A stretch of 64,000 nucleotides of DNA from Candidatus Coprenecus pullicola (GTDB taxonomy: Bacteria; Bacteroidota; Bacteroidia; Bacteroidales; UBA932), in NCBI GenBank assembly GCA_018711925.1, contig DVHR01000043.1:56683-120682 (forward strand), given 5' to 3'. Below, piece after piece: positions 48,247-55,877 of the stretch. The notes under the pieces were generated by a model that worked only from the letters and a program-made list of their open reading frames with translations, had not been told where the DNA came from and searched no databases. The translations under genes were made by a program, and so were the position numbers. Numbering within the stretch: the stretch's first letter is position 1; each line of letters starts with the position of its first letter.

Positions 48247-49632
48247 ATGAAGACAAAGGAGATATTGACAGCAGTCCTGCTGCCGGCTGTGATTTTAATG
48301 ATGTCGGGAAGAACTGTGTCTGCACAGAAATATGATGGTCTTATAGACAAGACTGTCGCATTGGTCGGCAACAGTGTGATTCTGCTTTCTCAGGTGGAGT
48401 CTGAGGCTATGTACATGCAGTCCATGGGTTATGTCACTGACCGTAATCTCAGGTGTGAGGCTCTGGAGAGTATAATGGTGACTAAGCTTTTCTATACTCA
48501 GGCAGTACTGGACAGTCTGGCTGTCAATCCGGACATGGTAGAGGCCATGCTCAATCAGCAGATGGACGGGATACTGTCGCGTTTTGGAGGTGAAAAAGAG
48601 GTTGAGGCGTATTTTCAGAAGCCTATGCATGAGATTAGGGAAGAATTTCGGGACAGGATTCTGGAGCAGAATCTGGCAGGTGAGATGAGGAGGACAATCG
48701 CCGGTAAGATAAGCGATGTCACGCCGAAGGAGGTGGAACGCTTTTACAAGCGCGTGCCGAAGGACAGTCTGCCGGTTATACCGACTCAGTACAGGATCAG
48801 TGAGATTACGATATATCCAAATGTGGAGCGGGCCGAGCTTGCGGCGCGCGAGAGATTGCTGGAGTTTCGCCAGAGAGTTCTGGACGGTGAAAAATTTTCT
48901 CTGCTGGCAACACTTTATTCGGAAGATCCTGGCAGTGCCATGCGCGGAGGTGAGTTGGGCATGTCCTCCAAGTCGTTGTTTTGGCCTGAGTTCAGTGATG
49001 CGGCCATGTCCTTGAAACCGGGGCAGGTCTCTCCGATAGTCAAGACCCCTAACGGCTACCATCTCATCCAGCTGATAGCCAGGGAGGGAGATATGTTCAA
49101 TGCAAGACATATCCTCCTAAGACCGAGATATACCGCGGAGGACAGGGATTCGGCCTTTATCCGTCTGGATTCCATACGCAATGCAATCCTGACGGACAGT
49201 ATAACGTTTGAGCAGGCCGCCAAGAAGTTCTCGCAGGACCCGCTTACGCGGACTAACGGCGGACTTGTTCCGGATTCGGAGACAGGAGCTCCGTTCATAG
49301 ATATTGACAAGTTGAAGTCTGAGGAATACAACGTGCTGAAGGATATGAGACCCGGTGAGATATCCCGTCCGATTGAGTCTACGGACAATGAGAGCCGTGC
49401 CGGTGTCGCGGCAGGCAATACGGCATATAAGATTATCCGTCTGGATGAGATCAGGGAGGCTCATACGCCTACATTTGAGCAGGATTTTGACATTCTCCTC
49501 GATATGGCCACCAATCAGAAAGCCGCAGATGCTGTGGAGGCTTTTATCAATGAGAAGCTGAAGACCATGTACATTGTGATAGACCCTCTTTTCAAAGAAT
49601 GTAAGTTTCAACGTGACGGATGGGTGAAATGA
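48247..49632 (+). CDS. SurA-type peptidyl-prolyl isomerase/chaperone
   Basis: 461 residues with a signal peptide (about 1-25). An N-terminal chaperone domain begins LIDKTVALVGNSVILLSQVE. Two parvulin (PpiC) domains follow: the first has LYSEDPGSAMRGGELGMSS and NGYHLIQL, the second NARHILLRPR, SQDPLTRTNGG and a C-terminal YKIIRLDEI. SurA-type proteins escort outer-membrane barrels through the periplasm. The stop overlaps the OstA-like gene start (ATGA). Confidence 0.9.
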   Translation: MKTKEILTAVLLPAVILMMSGRTVSAQKYDGLIDKTVALVGNSVILLSQVESEAMYMQSMGYVTDRNLRCEALESIMVTKLFYTQAVLDSLAVNPDMVEAMLNQQMDGILSRFGGEKEVEAYFQKPMHEIREEFRDRILEQNLAGEMRRTIAGKISDVTPKEVERFYKRVPKDSLPVIPTQYRISEITIYPNVERAELAARERLLEFRQRVLDGEKFSLLATLYSEDPGSAMRGGELGMSSKSLFWPEFSDAAMSLKPGQVSPIVKTPNGYHLIQLIAREGDMFNARHILLRPRYTAEDRDSAFIRLDSIRNAILTDSITFEQAAKKFSQDPLTRTNGGLVPDSETGAPFIDIDKLKSEEYNVLKDMRPGEISRPIESTDNESRAGVAAGNTAYKIIRLDEIREAHTPTFEQDFDILLDMATNQKAADAVEAFINEKLKTMYIVIDPLFKECKFQRDGWVK

Positions 49633-51992
49633 GACGGATTCTGAATTTGGCGTTTTTTCTGACTCTGTGCCTGACAGTGACATACGGCCAGGAAAGCAGG
49701 GACAGTCTGGTGCGTCTGCTTTCGGCGGACAAGGCCCGTTTGGTGGAGATGAACGGAAAGGCCTACCGTAAGGTTGTGGGTAATGCCGTGTTTTTTCACA
49801 ATAATACGTATCTGAAGTGCGACAGCGCGTACTGGAATGTGGATGACGAGTACATAGATGCTATAGGTTCTGTCCGGATAGAGCAGGAGAACACAGTCCT
49901 TACCGGTGACAGTCTCCGTTATGTGATAGCGGAGAACACCGCCAAGTTCCGCGGGCATCTGGTAGAGCTGGTGGATAGGGATAGTAATACGTTGAGAACC
50001 AATTATCTGGATTATAATACCAAAGACAGTGTGGCCTTTTTCTACCGTGGTGGGGCGATGAAAGACGAGGACGGTAATGTGATAGAGAGTCTTACCGGAC
50101 GGTATCAGTCGAAGATAGAGCAGTTTGATTTTATCGGTCAGGTAGAGATGTTCTCTGATTCGCTGTTTTTCGTATGCGATACACTTTATTATTATGCTAA
50201 CAGGGATCTGGCTGAGTTTTTCGGTCATACCGCAGGGTGGTATGACCTTAATCACATATCATCCGGCTCCGGATGGTATGACAGGACTACTGAGAAATTT
50301 TTCTTTACTAGGGATGTCTACGGTCTTACAGAGGATTATGAGCTTTGGTGTGACTCGCTGAATTATGACAGGTATGCCGGTTATGCGCATCTGCTTGGCG
50401 AGGTGCAGTTGCTGGACACTGTGGACAATGCCATAACATTGGCAGGTGAATTGCGTTATTGGAACGAGCCGCGTAGAGCAGAGTTGTACCGGGACCCGGC
50501 GGTGGTTATGATAAATGAGGAGGACGGAGTCAGGGATTCTATATTCATGGCCTCGGACACGCTGATTTATTACACTATGCGGATGTGTGATGTGGACAGT
50601 GCTGTGGTGGCATCCGCCAAGGAGAGGCATGAGGCTGCGCTGGTGGATCCGCTGGCTCCGAAAACATCCGGGGACAGTACTGCGTCCGGAGCTGGTAAGA
50701 CATCCGGAGGTCCTTCAACCGGTTCGCCTGTGTCAGGAGCATCATCGGTTCCAGGTGCGTCATCTTCTTCCGGTGCCATGACCTCCTCGCCAGCCTCAGG
50801 CGGAAGCAGTACCTCCTCACTGACGGAGGATAAGGTGTCTGAAGGTACTGCGACTTCTTCTGAGTCGTCGGATACGCTTGGAAGTCCAGTCCCCACCGGC
50901 GCGCCTGATTCCCTTGCGGTTTCGGACTCCCTCACGGTGGCGGATTCCCTTGCAGTTTCGGACTCCCTTACAGTGGCGGATTCCCTTGCAGTTCCGGACT
51001 CCCTCTCAGTTTCGGACTTCCTTACAGCGGCGGATTCCCTTGCAGTTTCGGACTCCCTCACAGCGGCGGATTCTCTTGCAGTTTCGGACTCCCTTGCGGT
51101 TTCGGACTCCCTTGCAGTTTCGGATTCCCTCTCAGTGGCGGATTCCCTTGCGGTTTCGGACTCCCTTGCAGTTCCGGATTCCCTCTCAGTTCCGGATTCC
51201 CTTGCAGTTCCGGACTCCCTTGCGGTTTCGGACTCCCTCTCAGTAGCAGATTCACTGGCTGTAGTGCCGCCCGATACCACACAGGTGGACTTTGTAGAAG
51301 CTTACCACAATGTCAGGATATACAAGAGCGATGTGCAGGTACTTTGTGATTCATTGCTCTTCAACTCTATAGACTCAATAGCCAGACTTTTTGATGCTCC
51401 TGTGCTGTGGTATGAGATAGAAAGCCAGATAACGGCGGACAGCATGCAGTTCCTCATGCGCAACGGAACATTGGACAAGGGGTTGCTTTTCGCGAACTGT
51501 TTTGTGATTTCGGAAGAGGAGCCGGGGCAGTATTACCACCAGATAAAGTCACCTGAGATGATAGGTTATTTCAAGGACGGACAGATAGCCCGTTTTGATG
51601 CTTTGGGTGGTGTGACGGCCATGTTCTATGTGGCTGAAGACTCTGTGGTGACGACTATGAACCAGAAGGAGTGCCGTATCATGACCGGAAGGATGAAGGA
51701 CGGGCAGGTGCAGCGGATACTCTACACGGAGAATATCACCAGTGACGTATATCCCGTGAGGGACTTGACCCCTGAGATGATGACGCTTAGAAACTTCAAT
51801 TGGATGCCGGACATGCGGCCGGCCACAAGGTTCAGCGTGACGGACAGACCAATACGTCCGTCCGGTAGAAAATACACAGTGCCGTCGCCGGATTTCCCGC
51901 GTTTCAAATATGCGGAAAAGTATTTCACCGGTTACATGGATCAGGTTATGGCTGAGATAACTGCCCGCAAGCCACTAATTTGGATTGAATGA
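49629..51992 (+). CDS. OstA-like periplasmic protein with low-complexity repeat insert
   Basis: 787 residues from the ATG at 49629, which overlaps the surA stop. A signal peptide (about 1-18) leads into an OstA/LptA-like beta region with recurring WNVDDEYIDAIGSVRIEQ and GDSLRYVIAENTAKFRGHLV patterns, to about residue 320. Residues 340-425 are Ser/Gly/Thr-rich. Then come 20 consecutive hexapeptides of the type (S/A/P)DSL(A/T/S)V, one DFL variant, and a second OstA-like part to the end (FVEAYHNVRIYKSDVQVLCDSLLF). LptA-family proteins bridge LPS across the periplasm, which fits two LptF/G-type genes in this window. The repeat splits two beta parts and may act as a flexible linker. Confidence 0.82.
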   Translation: MRRILNLAFFLTLCLTVTYGQESRDSLVRLLSADKARLVEMNGKAYRKVVGNAVFFHNNTYLKCDSAYWNVDDEYIDAIGSVRIEQENTVLTGDSLRYVIAENTAKFRGHLVELVDRDSNTLRTNYLDYNTKDSVAFFYRGGAMKDEDGNVIESLTGRYQSKIEQFDFIGQVEMFSDSLFFVCDTLYYYANRDLAEFFGHTAGWYDLNHISSGSGWYDRTTEKFFFTRDVYGLTEDYELWCDSLNYDRYAGYAHLLGEVQLLDTVDNAITLAGELRYWNEPRRAELYRDPAVVMINEEDGVRDSIFMASDTLIYYTMRMCDVDSAVVASAKERHEAALVDPLAPKTSGDSTASGAGKTSGGPSTGSPVSGASSVPGASSSSGAMTSSPASGGSSTSSLTEDKVSEGTATSSESSDTLGSPVPTGAPDSLAVSDSLTVADSLAVSDSLTVADSLAVPDSLSVSDFLTAADSLAVSDSLTAADSLAVSDSLAVSDSLAVSDSLSVADSLAVSDSLAVPDSLSVPDSLAVPDSLAVSDSLSVADSLAVVPPDTTQVDFVEAYHNVRIYKSDVQVLCDSLLFNSIDSIARLFDAPVLWYEIESQITADSMQFLMRNGTLDKGLLFANCFVISEEEPGQYYHQIKSPEMIGYFKDGQIARFDALGGVTAMFYVAEDSVVTTMNQKECRIMTGRMKDGQVQRILYTENITSDVYPVRDLTPEMMTLRNFNWMPDMRPATRFSVTDRPIRPSGRKYTVPSPDFPRFKYAEKYFTGYMDQVMAEITARKPLIWIE
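50904..51263 (+). repeat. Twenty tandem 18-bp repeats inside the OstA-like gene
   Basis: Twenty in-frame 18-base units such as GATTCCCTTGCAGTTTCG code for (x)DSL(A/T/S)V hexapeptides. The units are imperfect but highly alike, so gain or loss of copies would keep the frame. Confidence 0.95.
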
Positions 51993-52021
51993 CCTATAAA
52001 GGAAGGCCAACTGCGTATATC

Positions 52022-52412
52022 CCCCGGGGAAAGTGCCGGGAATTTCGGCGAAAACGGTTCACTTTCCCCCGCGGCTCGCAGGGGCACCGGCTCTACAGGC
52101 CTTTCTCGCGCCACTTGTCGTTTCCATCCCCGGGGAAAGTGCCGGGTTTTTCCGCGAAAACGGTTCACTTTCCTCGCGGCCGGCCGGGGTACCGGCTCCA
52201 CAGGCCTCTCTCGCCGCACTTGGCATTTCCACCCTCGGGGAAAGTGCCGGGTTTTTCCCCGATTTCGGTTCACTTTCCCCCGCGGCCTGCTTGGGCACCG
52301 GCTCCACAGGCCCCTCTGGCCGCACTCTCCGTTTCCACCCTCGGGGAAAGTGCCGGGAATTTCGGCGAAAACGGTTCACTTTCCCCTGGGGCGGTTCATT
52401 TTCCTCGGGGGT
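52022..52412. repeat. Tandem array of ~106-bp hairpin repeats (four units)
   Basis: Units start at GGGGAAAGTG (52026, 52132, 52237, 52343). Each pairs with CACTTTCCCC about 24 bases later (52060, 52271, 52377; the second unit has one change, CACTTTCCTC at 52166). Flanking CCG and CGG lengthen the stem. The rest of each unit includes ACCGGCTC(T/C)ACAGGCC. Steps of 106, 105 and 106 bases are not all multiples of three, so no common reading frame runs through. After unit 4 an extra 3' arm (about 52391-52410) follows. Confidence 0.9.
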
Positions 52413-52422
52413 GGAGTCTTCT

Positions 52423-52613
52423 GAGGAGGTCCAGCAGGGCATGCTTGGGGAAGTGCTTAGTATACAGGCACACTGAAAAAGGACATCTGCTGGACTTGGG
52501 GTGAAATGGCGTTTTTATGGCTAAAAGCGGGCAGTCCAGCAAATCGCCAAAATATATACGCCTAATAATCAGTACAATACATTTGAGTGGTGTGTTGGAC
52601 ATTGTAACAGTTC
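52423..52613. repeat. Dispersed four-motif palindromic element, copy 2
   Basis: Same orientation as the copy at 30760-30950. Motifs GTCCAGCA (52429), TGCTGGAC (52488), GTCCAGCA (52534) and TGTTGGAC (52593) are spaced 59, 46 and 59, as in copy 1. It lies between the tandem array and a detached piece of it. Confidence 0.6.
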
Positions 52614-52640
52614 TTATTAAGTCAGCTTTTGGGGAGACGA

Positions 52641-52709
52641 CACTTTCCCCATGGCCGGACGTGCCATCGGCTTTACAGGCATATCTGGCCGCACTTATTG
52701 TTTCCACCC
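52641..52709. repeat. Detached partial copy of the ~106-bp repeat
   Basis: CACTTTCCCC at 52641-52650 (the 3' hairpin arm) is followed by a diverged version of the unit tail (ATCGGCTTTACAGGC, TGGCCGCACTTATTG, TTTCCACCC) in the same order and spacing as in the array. Confidence 0.7.
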
Positions 52710-52720
52710 GCAGAATGCCT

Positions 52721-52827
52721 ATGAAGATACAGCAGTCGAAAAGACCAGGCCCTCCCACCGCTTCGCGGCGGGCCCCTCCCTCTAGAGCCGAGGGCGGCTA
52801 GTCTTTTCTCGTTGCTGGAATTTTCAT
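52721..52827 (-). repeat. MITE-like inverted-repeat element, copy 2 (107 bp)
   Basis: Reverse orientation relative to 38240-38345. The inner ~76 bases differ at one position; the terminal repeats differ at several (ATGAAGATACAGCA on the left). Right end TTTTCAT at 52821-52827. Confidence 0.75.
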
Positions 52828-52865
52828 AGAGTCTATGCTGTCAGGTTCTTAAGGGGGGTGAATGG

Positions 52866-52950
52866 AGTGCGGGGAAAGTGCCGGGTTTTTCTGCGAAAAT
52901 GGTTCACTTTCCCCCGCAGGCTTGAGAAGGACCGGAGGTCAAATGGCGGC
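52866..52950. repeat. Fifth copy of the ~106-bp hairpin repeat, incomplete
   Basis: GGGGAAAGTG at 52871-52880 and CACTTTCCCC at 52905-52914 with the CCGGGTTTTTC loop, followed by a diverged tail (GGACCGGAGG). Same orientation as the array. Confidence 0.75.
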
Positions 52951-53051
52951 ATTGATGTCATCGGATATTCCGCCCCTTTCTCTTTCTCCGTTTTGATGCT
53001 GATTCATGGTGACAGACTCTGTGGAAAGGGTGGATTTTCCAGATATTTTGC

Positions 53052-53059
53052 TACCTTTG
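53052..53059 (+). promoter_or_regulatory. Bacteroidota -7 box for the hut/fab run
   Basis: TACCTTTG matches TAnnTTTG, 30 bases before the hutH ATG. No good TTTG is seen at -33. Confidence 0.5.
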
Positions 53060-53089
53060 TAGTTTAAAAGCAATTTAAATTACAAAAGC

Positions 53090-54586
53090 ATGATACAGTT
53101 TGATATAGATAAGAGGATCCACTCATTGGATGAGGTCAGGACTCTGCTGGATCCCCGGTGTATGCTGCACCTTGGGAAAGAAGCAAAAGATAGAATAGCA
53201 AAGTGCCGTAACTATCTTGATGAGCGCATGAAGAACCAGAAGGCGCCTATCTATGGCGTGACCACCGGTTTTGGCTCGCTCTGCAATGTTTCCGTGGACA
53301 AGGACCAGTTGTCGCAGCTCCAGAAGAACCTGGTGATGTCTCATGCCTGCGGAGTGGGCGAGGAGGTAAGGCCGGAAATAGTACGTCTTATGATTGCGCT
53401 TAAAGTCAAGTCACTTTCTTACGGCTATTCTGGAGTAAGAGTCGAGACGGTCGAGAGGCTGGTGGATTTCTTCAACGAGGGAGTTACTCCTGTCGTATAC
53501 CAGCAGGGCTCTCTTGGAGCATCCGGAGACCTGGCACCGCTGGCAAACATGTGCCTGCCGCTTCTGGGACTGGGCGAGTTTGACTACAAGGGCAAGAGAT
53601 ATCCCGGCTGCGAGCTGGAGACTATGTTCGGATGGAAGCCTTTGACTCTGGCCTCCAAGGAAGGCCTGGCTCTTCTGAACGGTACTCAGTTCATGTTGGC
53701 CCATGCCGTATGGTGCATCATCAGGGCGGAGCATATATCAGCAGCCGCGGACAAGATTGCCACAGTGTCACTCGAGGCTTTCAACGGCCGTAAGGAGCCG
53801 TTCACTCCCGGCGTACACGCAGTACGTCCCCACAAAGGGCAGATGGAGACGGCACGTGTAATCCTCAATTATCTTCAGGGCAGTCAGCTTATCGACGGTT
53901 CCGGCAAGGAGGTTCAGGACCCATATTCTTTCCGCTGCGTGCCTCAGGTACACGGTGCGTCGAAGGATGCCATCTCGTACGTGGAGAGCGTGTTCATGAC
54001 AGAGGTCAACAGCGCGACCGACAACCCGACCGTCCTCCCCGACGAGGATCAGGTCATCTCCGCCGGCAACTTCCACGGACAGCCGTTGTCGATTACCCTT
54101 GACTTCCTGGCGATAGCTCTGGCCGAGCTCGGTTCTATCTCGGAACGCCGTACCTATCAGCTCATCTCAGGCAAGAGAGGCTTGCCGTCATTCCTGGTGG
54201 CCAAGTCCGGTCTCAACTCCGGCTTTATGATACCTCAGTATGCCGCTGCTTCTGTCGTCAGCCAGAACAAACAGCTCTGTACTCCTTGTGTGATAGATAC
54301 GATCGATTCGTCTCAGGGACAGGAGGACCACGTCAGCATGGGTGCCAACGCCGCTACCAAGTGTGTGCGTGTCGTTGAGAACGTGGAGAAGATTCTCGGC
54401 ATCGAGATGCTCAACGCGGCTCAGGCTCTGGAGTTCCGTCACCGCGCCGGAGCCGGCAAGTCATCGCCCGTGATTGAGAAGTTCTTTGAGGATTACCGCA
54501 AGGTCGTTCCTTTCATAGAGGAGGATACGGTGATGTATACCAGAATCAAGGATTCAATCGAATTTATAAAGGAAGCCGAATTTTAA
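53090..54586 (+). CDS. hutH: Histidine ammonia-lyase
   Basis: 498 residues. The Ala144-Ser145-Gly146 triad in GSLGASGDLAPLANM forms the MIO electrophile; YGVTTGFGSL and the later SSQGQEDHVSMG are present. It deaminates histidine to urocanate in the cytoplasm. Aromatic-amino-acid lyases share this motif, but the adjacent hutI and ftcD support histidine. First gene of a tight plus-strand run; hutU is not in the window. Confidence 0.93.
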   Translation: MIQFDIDKRIHSLDEVRTLLDPRCMLHLGKEAKDRIAKCRNYLDERMKNQKAPIYGVTTGFGSLCNVSVDKDQLSQLQKNLVMSHACGVGEEVRPEIVRLMIALKVKSLSYGYSGVRVETVERLVDFFNEGVTPVVYQQGSLGASGDLAPLANMCLPLLGLGEFDYKGKRYPGCELETMFGWKPLTLASKEGLALLNGTQFMLAHAVWCIIRAEHISAAADKIATVSLEAFNGRKEPFTPGVHAVRPHKGQMETARVILNYLQGSQLIDGSGKEVQDPYSFRCVPQVHGASKDAISYVESVFMTEVNSATDNPTVLPDEDQVISAGNFHGQPLSITLDFLAIALAELGSISERRTYQLISGKRGLPSFLVAKSGLNSGFMIPQYAAASVVSQNKQLCTPCVIDTIDSSQGQEDHVSMGANAATKCVRVVENVEKILGIEMLNAAQALEFRHRAGAGKSSPVIEKFFEDYRKVVPFIEEDTVMYTRIKDSIEFIKEAEF

Positions 54587-54588
54587 AA

Positions 54589-55848
54589 ATGTCGCTTTTT
54601 ATAAAAAATATCAAAAAATTGATAGGTGTCAGGCAGGATGCACCTCTGTCTCCTCTGAAAGGTAAGGAAATGGAGACCCTGCCTTGTCTGGACAACGCCT
54701 GGCTGCTGACTGAGGGAGACCGGATCAAGGCATTCGGGACGATGGACGGTACGGCACCGGAGAGTCTAGAGGTCATGGAGGACAATGCCGATGATGTGCT
54801 GGATGCTTCAGGCCGTATGGTATTTCCGTCCTACTGTGACTCCCATACTCATCTGGTATATGCCGGAAGCCGTGAGATGGAGTTCATGGACAAGCTCCGC
54901 GGTCTGTCGTATCAGGAAATTGCCCGCCGTGGAGGCGGTATCCTGAACTCGGTGGAGCTGTTGCATAATACTTCGGAGGATGACCTGCTCCGCCAGACTC
55001 TGGTGCGGGCATGGGAGATTGTCTCTCTAGGTACCGGGGCCGTGGAGATCAAGAGCGGTTACGGCCTTACTGTGGAGGATGAGGTGAAGATGCTTCGTGT
55101 GGCCCGCAGAGTGGAGGAGGAGACTCCGCTTAGAGTCCGCACTACTTTTTTGGGGGCCCATGCTGTGCCTGCCAGGTACAAGGGCGACCGCATCGGCTAC
55201 GTGGATGAGATAATCCGTGACATCATGCCGGCTGTGGCGTCCGAGGGGTTGGCCGATTACGTGGATATATTCGTGGAGGAGGGCTTTTTTACCGTCAATG
55301 ACGCTGCCAGGATATTCGAGGCAGCAGCGAAGTATGGCATGCAGCCGAAGGTACACGCCAATCAGATGAGTTTCTCCGGCGGTGTGCAGGTCGGAGTCAA
55401 GTACGGTGCGGCTTCAGTGGACCATCTGGAGTTCACCGGTCCCGAGGAGTTCAAGGCCCTGCAGGGCAGCGGCACCATAGCCACCCTTCTTCCGGGCGCC
55501 ACATTTTTCCTGGATATGGATTATCCCAAGGCCAAGCAGATGCAGGAATATGACCTTCCGCTGGCTATCGCCTCCAACTACAACCCGGGCTCATGTCCTT
55601 CCGGGGACATGAAGTTCATGATGGCTCTGGCGATGATAAAGATGCGTCTGACACCGGAGACGGTGCTGAACGCGGCTACGGTCAACGGCTCGTTTGCCAT
55701 GGGAGTGGGTGCCGATTACGGTTCAATCACTGTGGGCAAGAAGGCGTCTTTCTTTATTACCAAGGAGATACCGTCCTACGAGTTCGTCCCGTACTCGTTT
55801 ACTTCGCAGCTTATAGATGACATAGTGCTCAATGGTAAAATATATTAA
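54589..55848 (+). CDS. hutI: Imidazolonepropionase
   Basis: 419 residues of the amidohydrolase fold, 2 bases after hutH. The metal-binding HTH (His86, His88) in SYCDSHTHLVYAG, the GTGAVEIKSGYGLT block, THFLGAHAVP-type segment and VHANQMSF are present, with the final VNGSFAMG/VGKKASFFI typical of the family. It hydrolyses 4-imidazolone-5-propanoate to N-formimidoyl-L-glutamate, the third step of histidine breakdown. Confidence 0.95.
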   Translation: MSLFIKNIKKLIGVRQDAPLSPLKGKEMETLPCLDNAWLLTEGDRIKAFGTMDGTAPESLEVMEDNADDVLDASGRMVFPSYCDSHTHLVYAGSREMEFMDKLRGLSYQEIARRGGGILNSVELLHNTSEDDLLRQTLVRAWEIVSLGTGAVEIKSGYGLTVEDEVKMLRVARRVEEETPLRVRTTFLGAHAVPARYKGDRIGYVDEIIRDIMPAVASEGLADYVDIFVEEGFFTVNDAARIFEAAAKYGMQPKVHANQMSFSGGVQVGVKYGAASVDHLEFTGPEEFKALQGSGTIATLLPGATFFLDMDYPKAKQMQEYDLPLAIASNYNPGSCPSGDMKFMMALAMIKMRLTPETVLNAATVNGSFAMGVGADYGSITVGKKASFFITKEIPSYEFVPYSFTSQLIDDIVLNGKIY

Positions 55849-55877
55849 TAGGAAGAAAAAATATAAATAGATAAATC

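Noticed and set aside
50570..51280. 236-codon frame opposite the OstA-like repeat
   Set aside because: It is the complement of the 18-bp repeat and consists of a monotonous Arg-Glu-Ser pattern. The plus-strand gene has a signal peptide and recognisable domains.
52022..52412. Possible CRISPR array
   Set aside because: Repeats are about 106 bases, nearly contiguous, lack variable spacers of constant size, and no cas gene is present.
51989..52504. Open frames on both strands through the tandem repeat array (up to about 170 codons)
   Set aside because: The units are spaced 106, 105 and 106 bases, so the same DNA is read in different frames from copy to copy. Composition, not coding, keeps the frames open.
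51993..53089. Insertion sequence or transposon as the source of the repeat island
   Set aside because: No transposase-like frame exists in the gap, and the repeat families have different ends and sizes.
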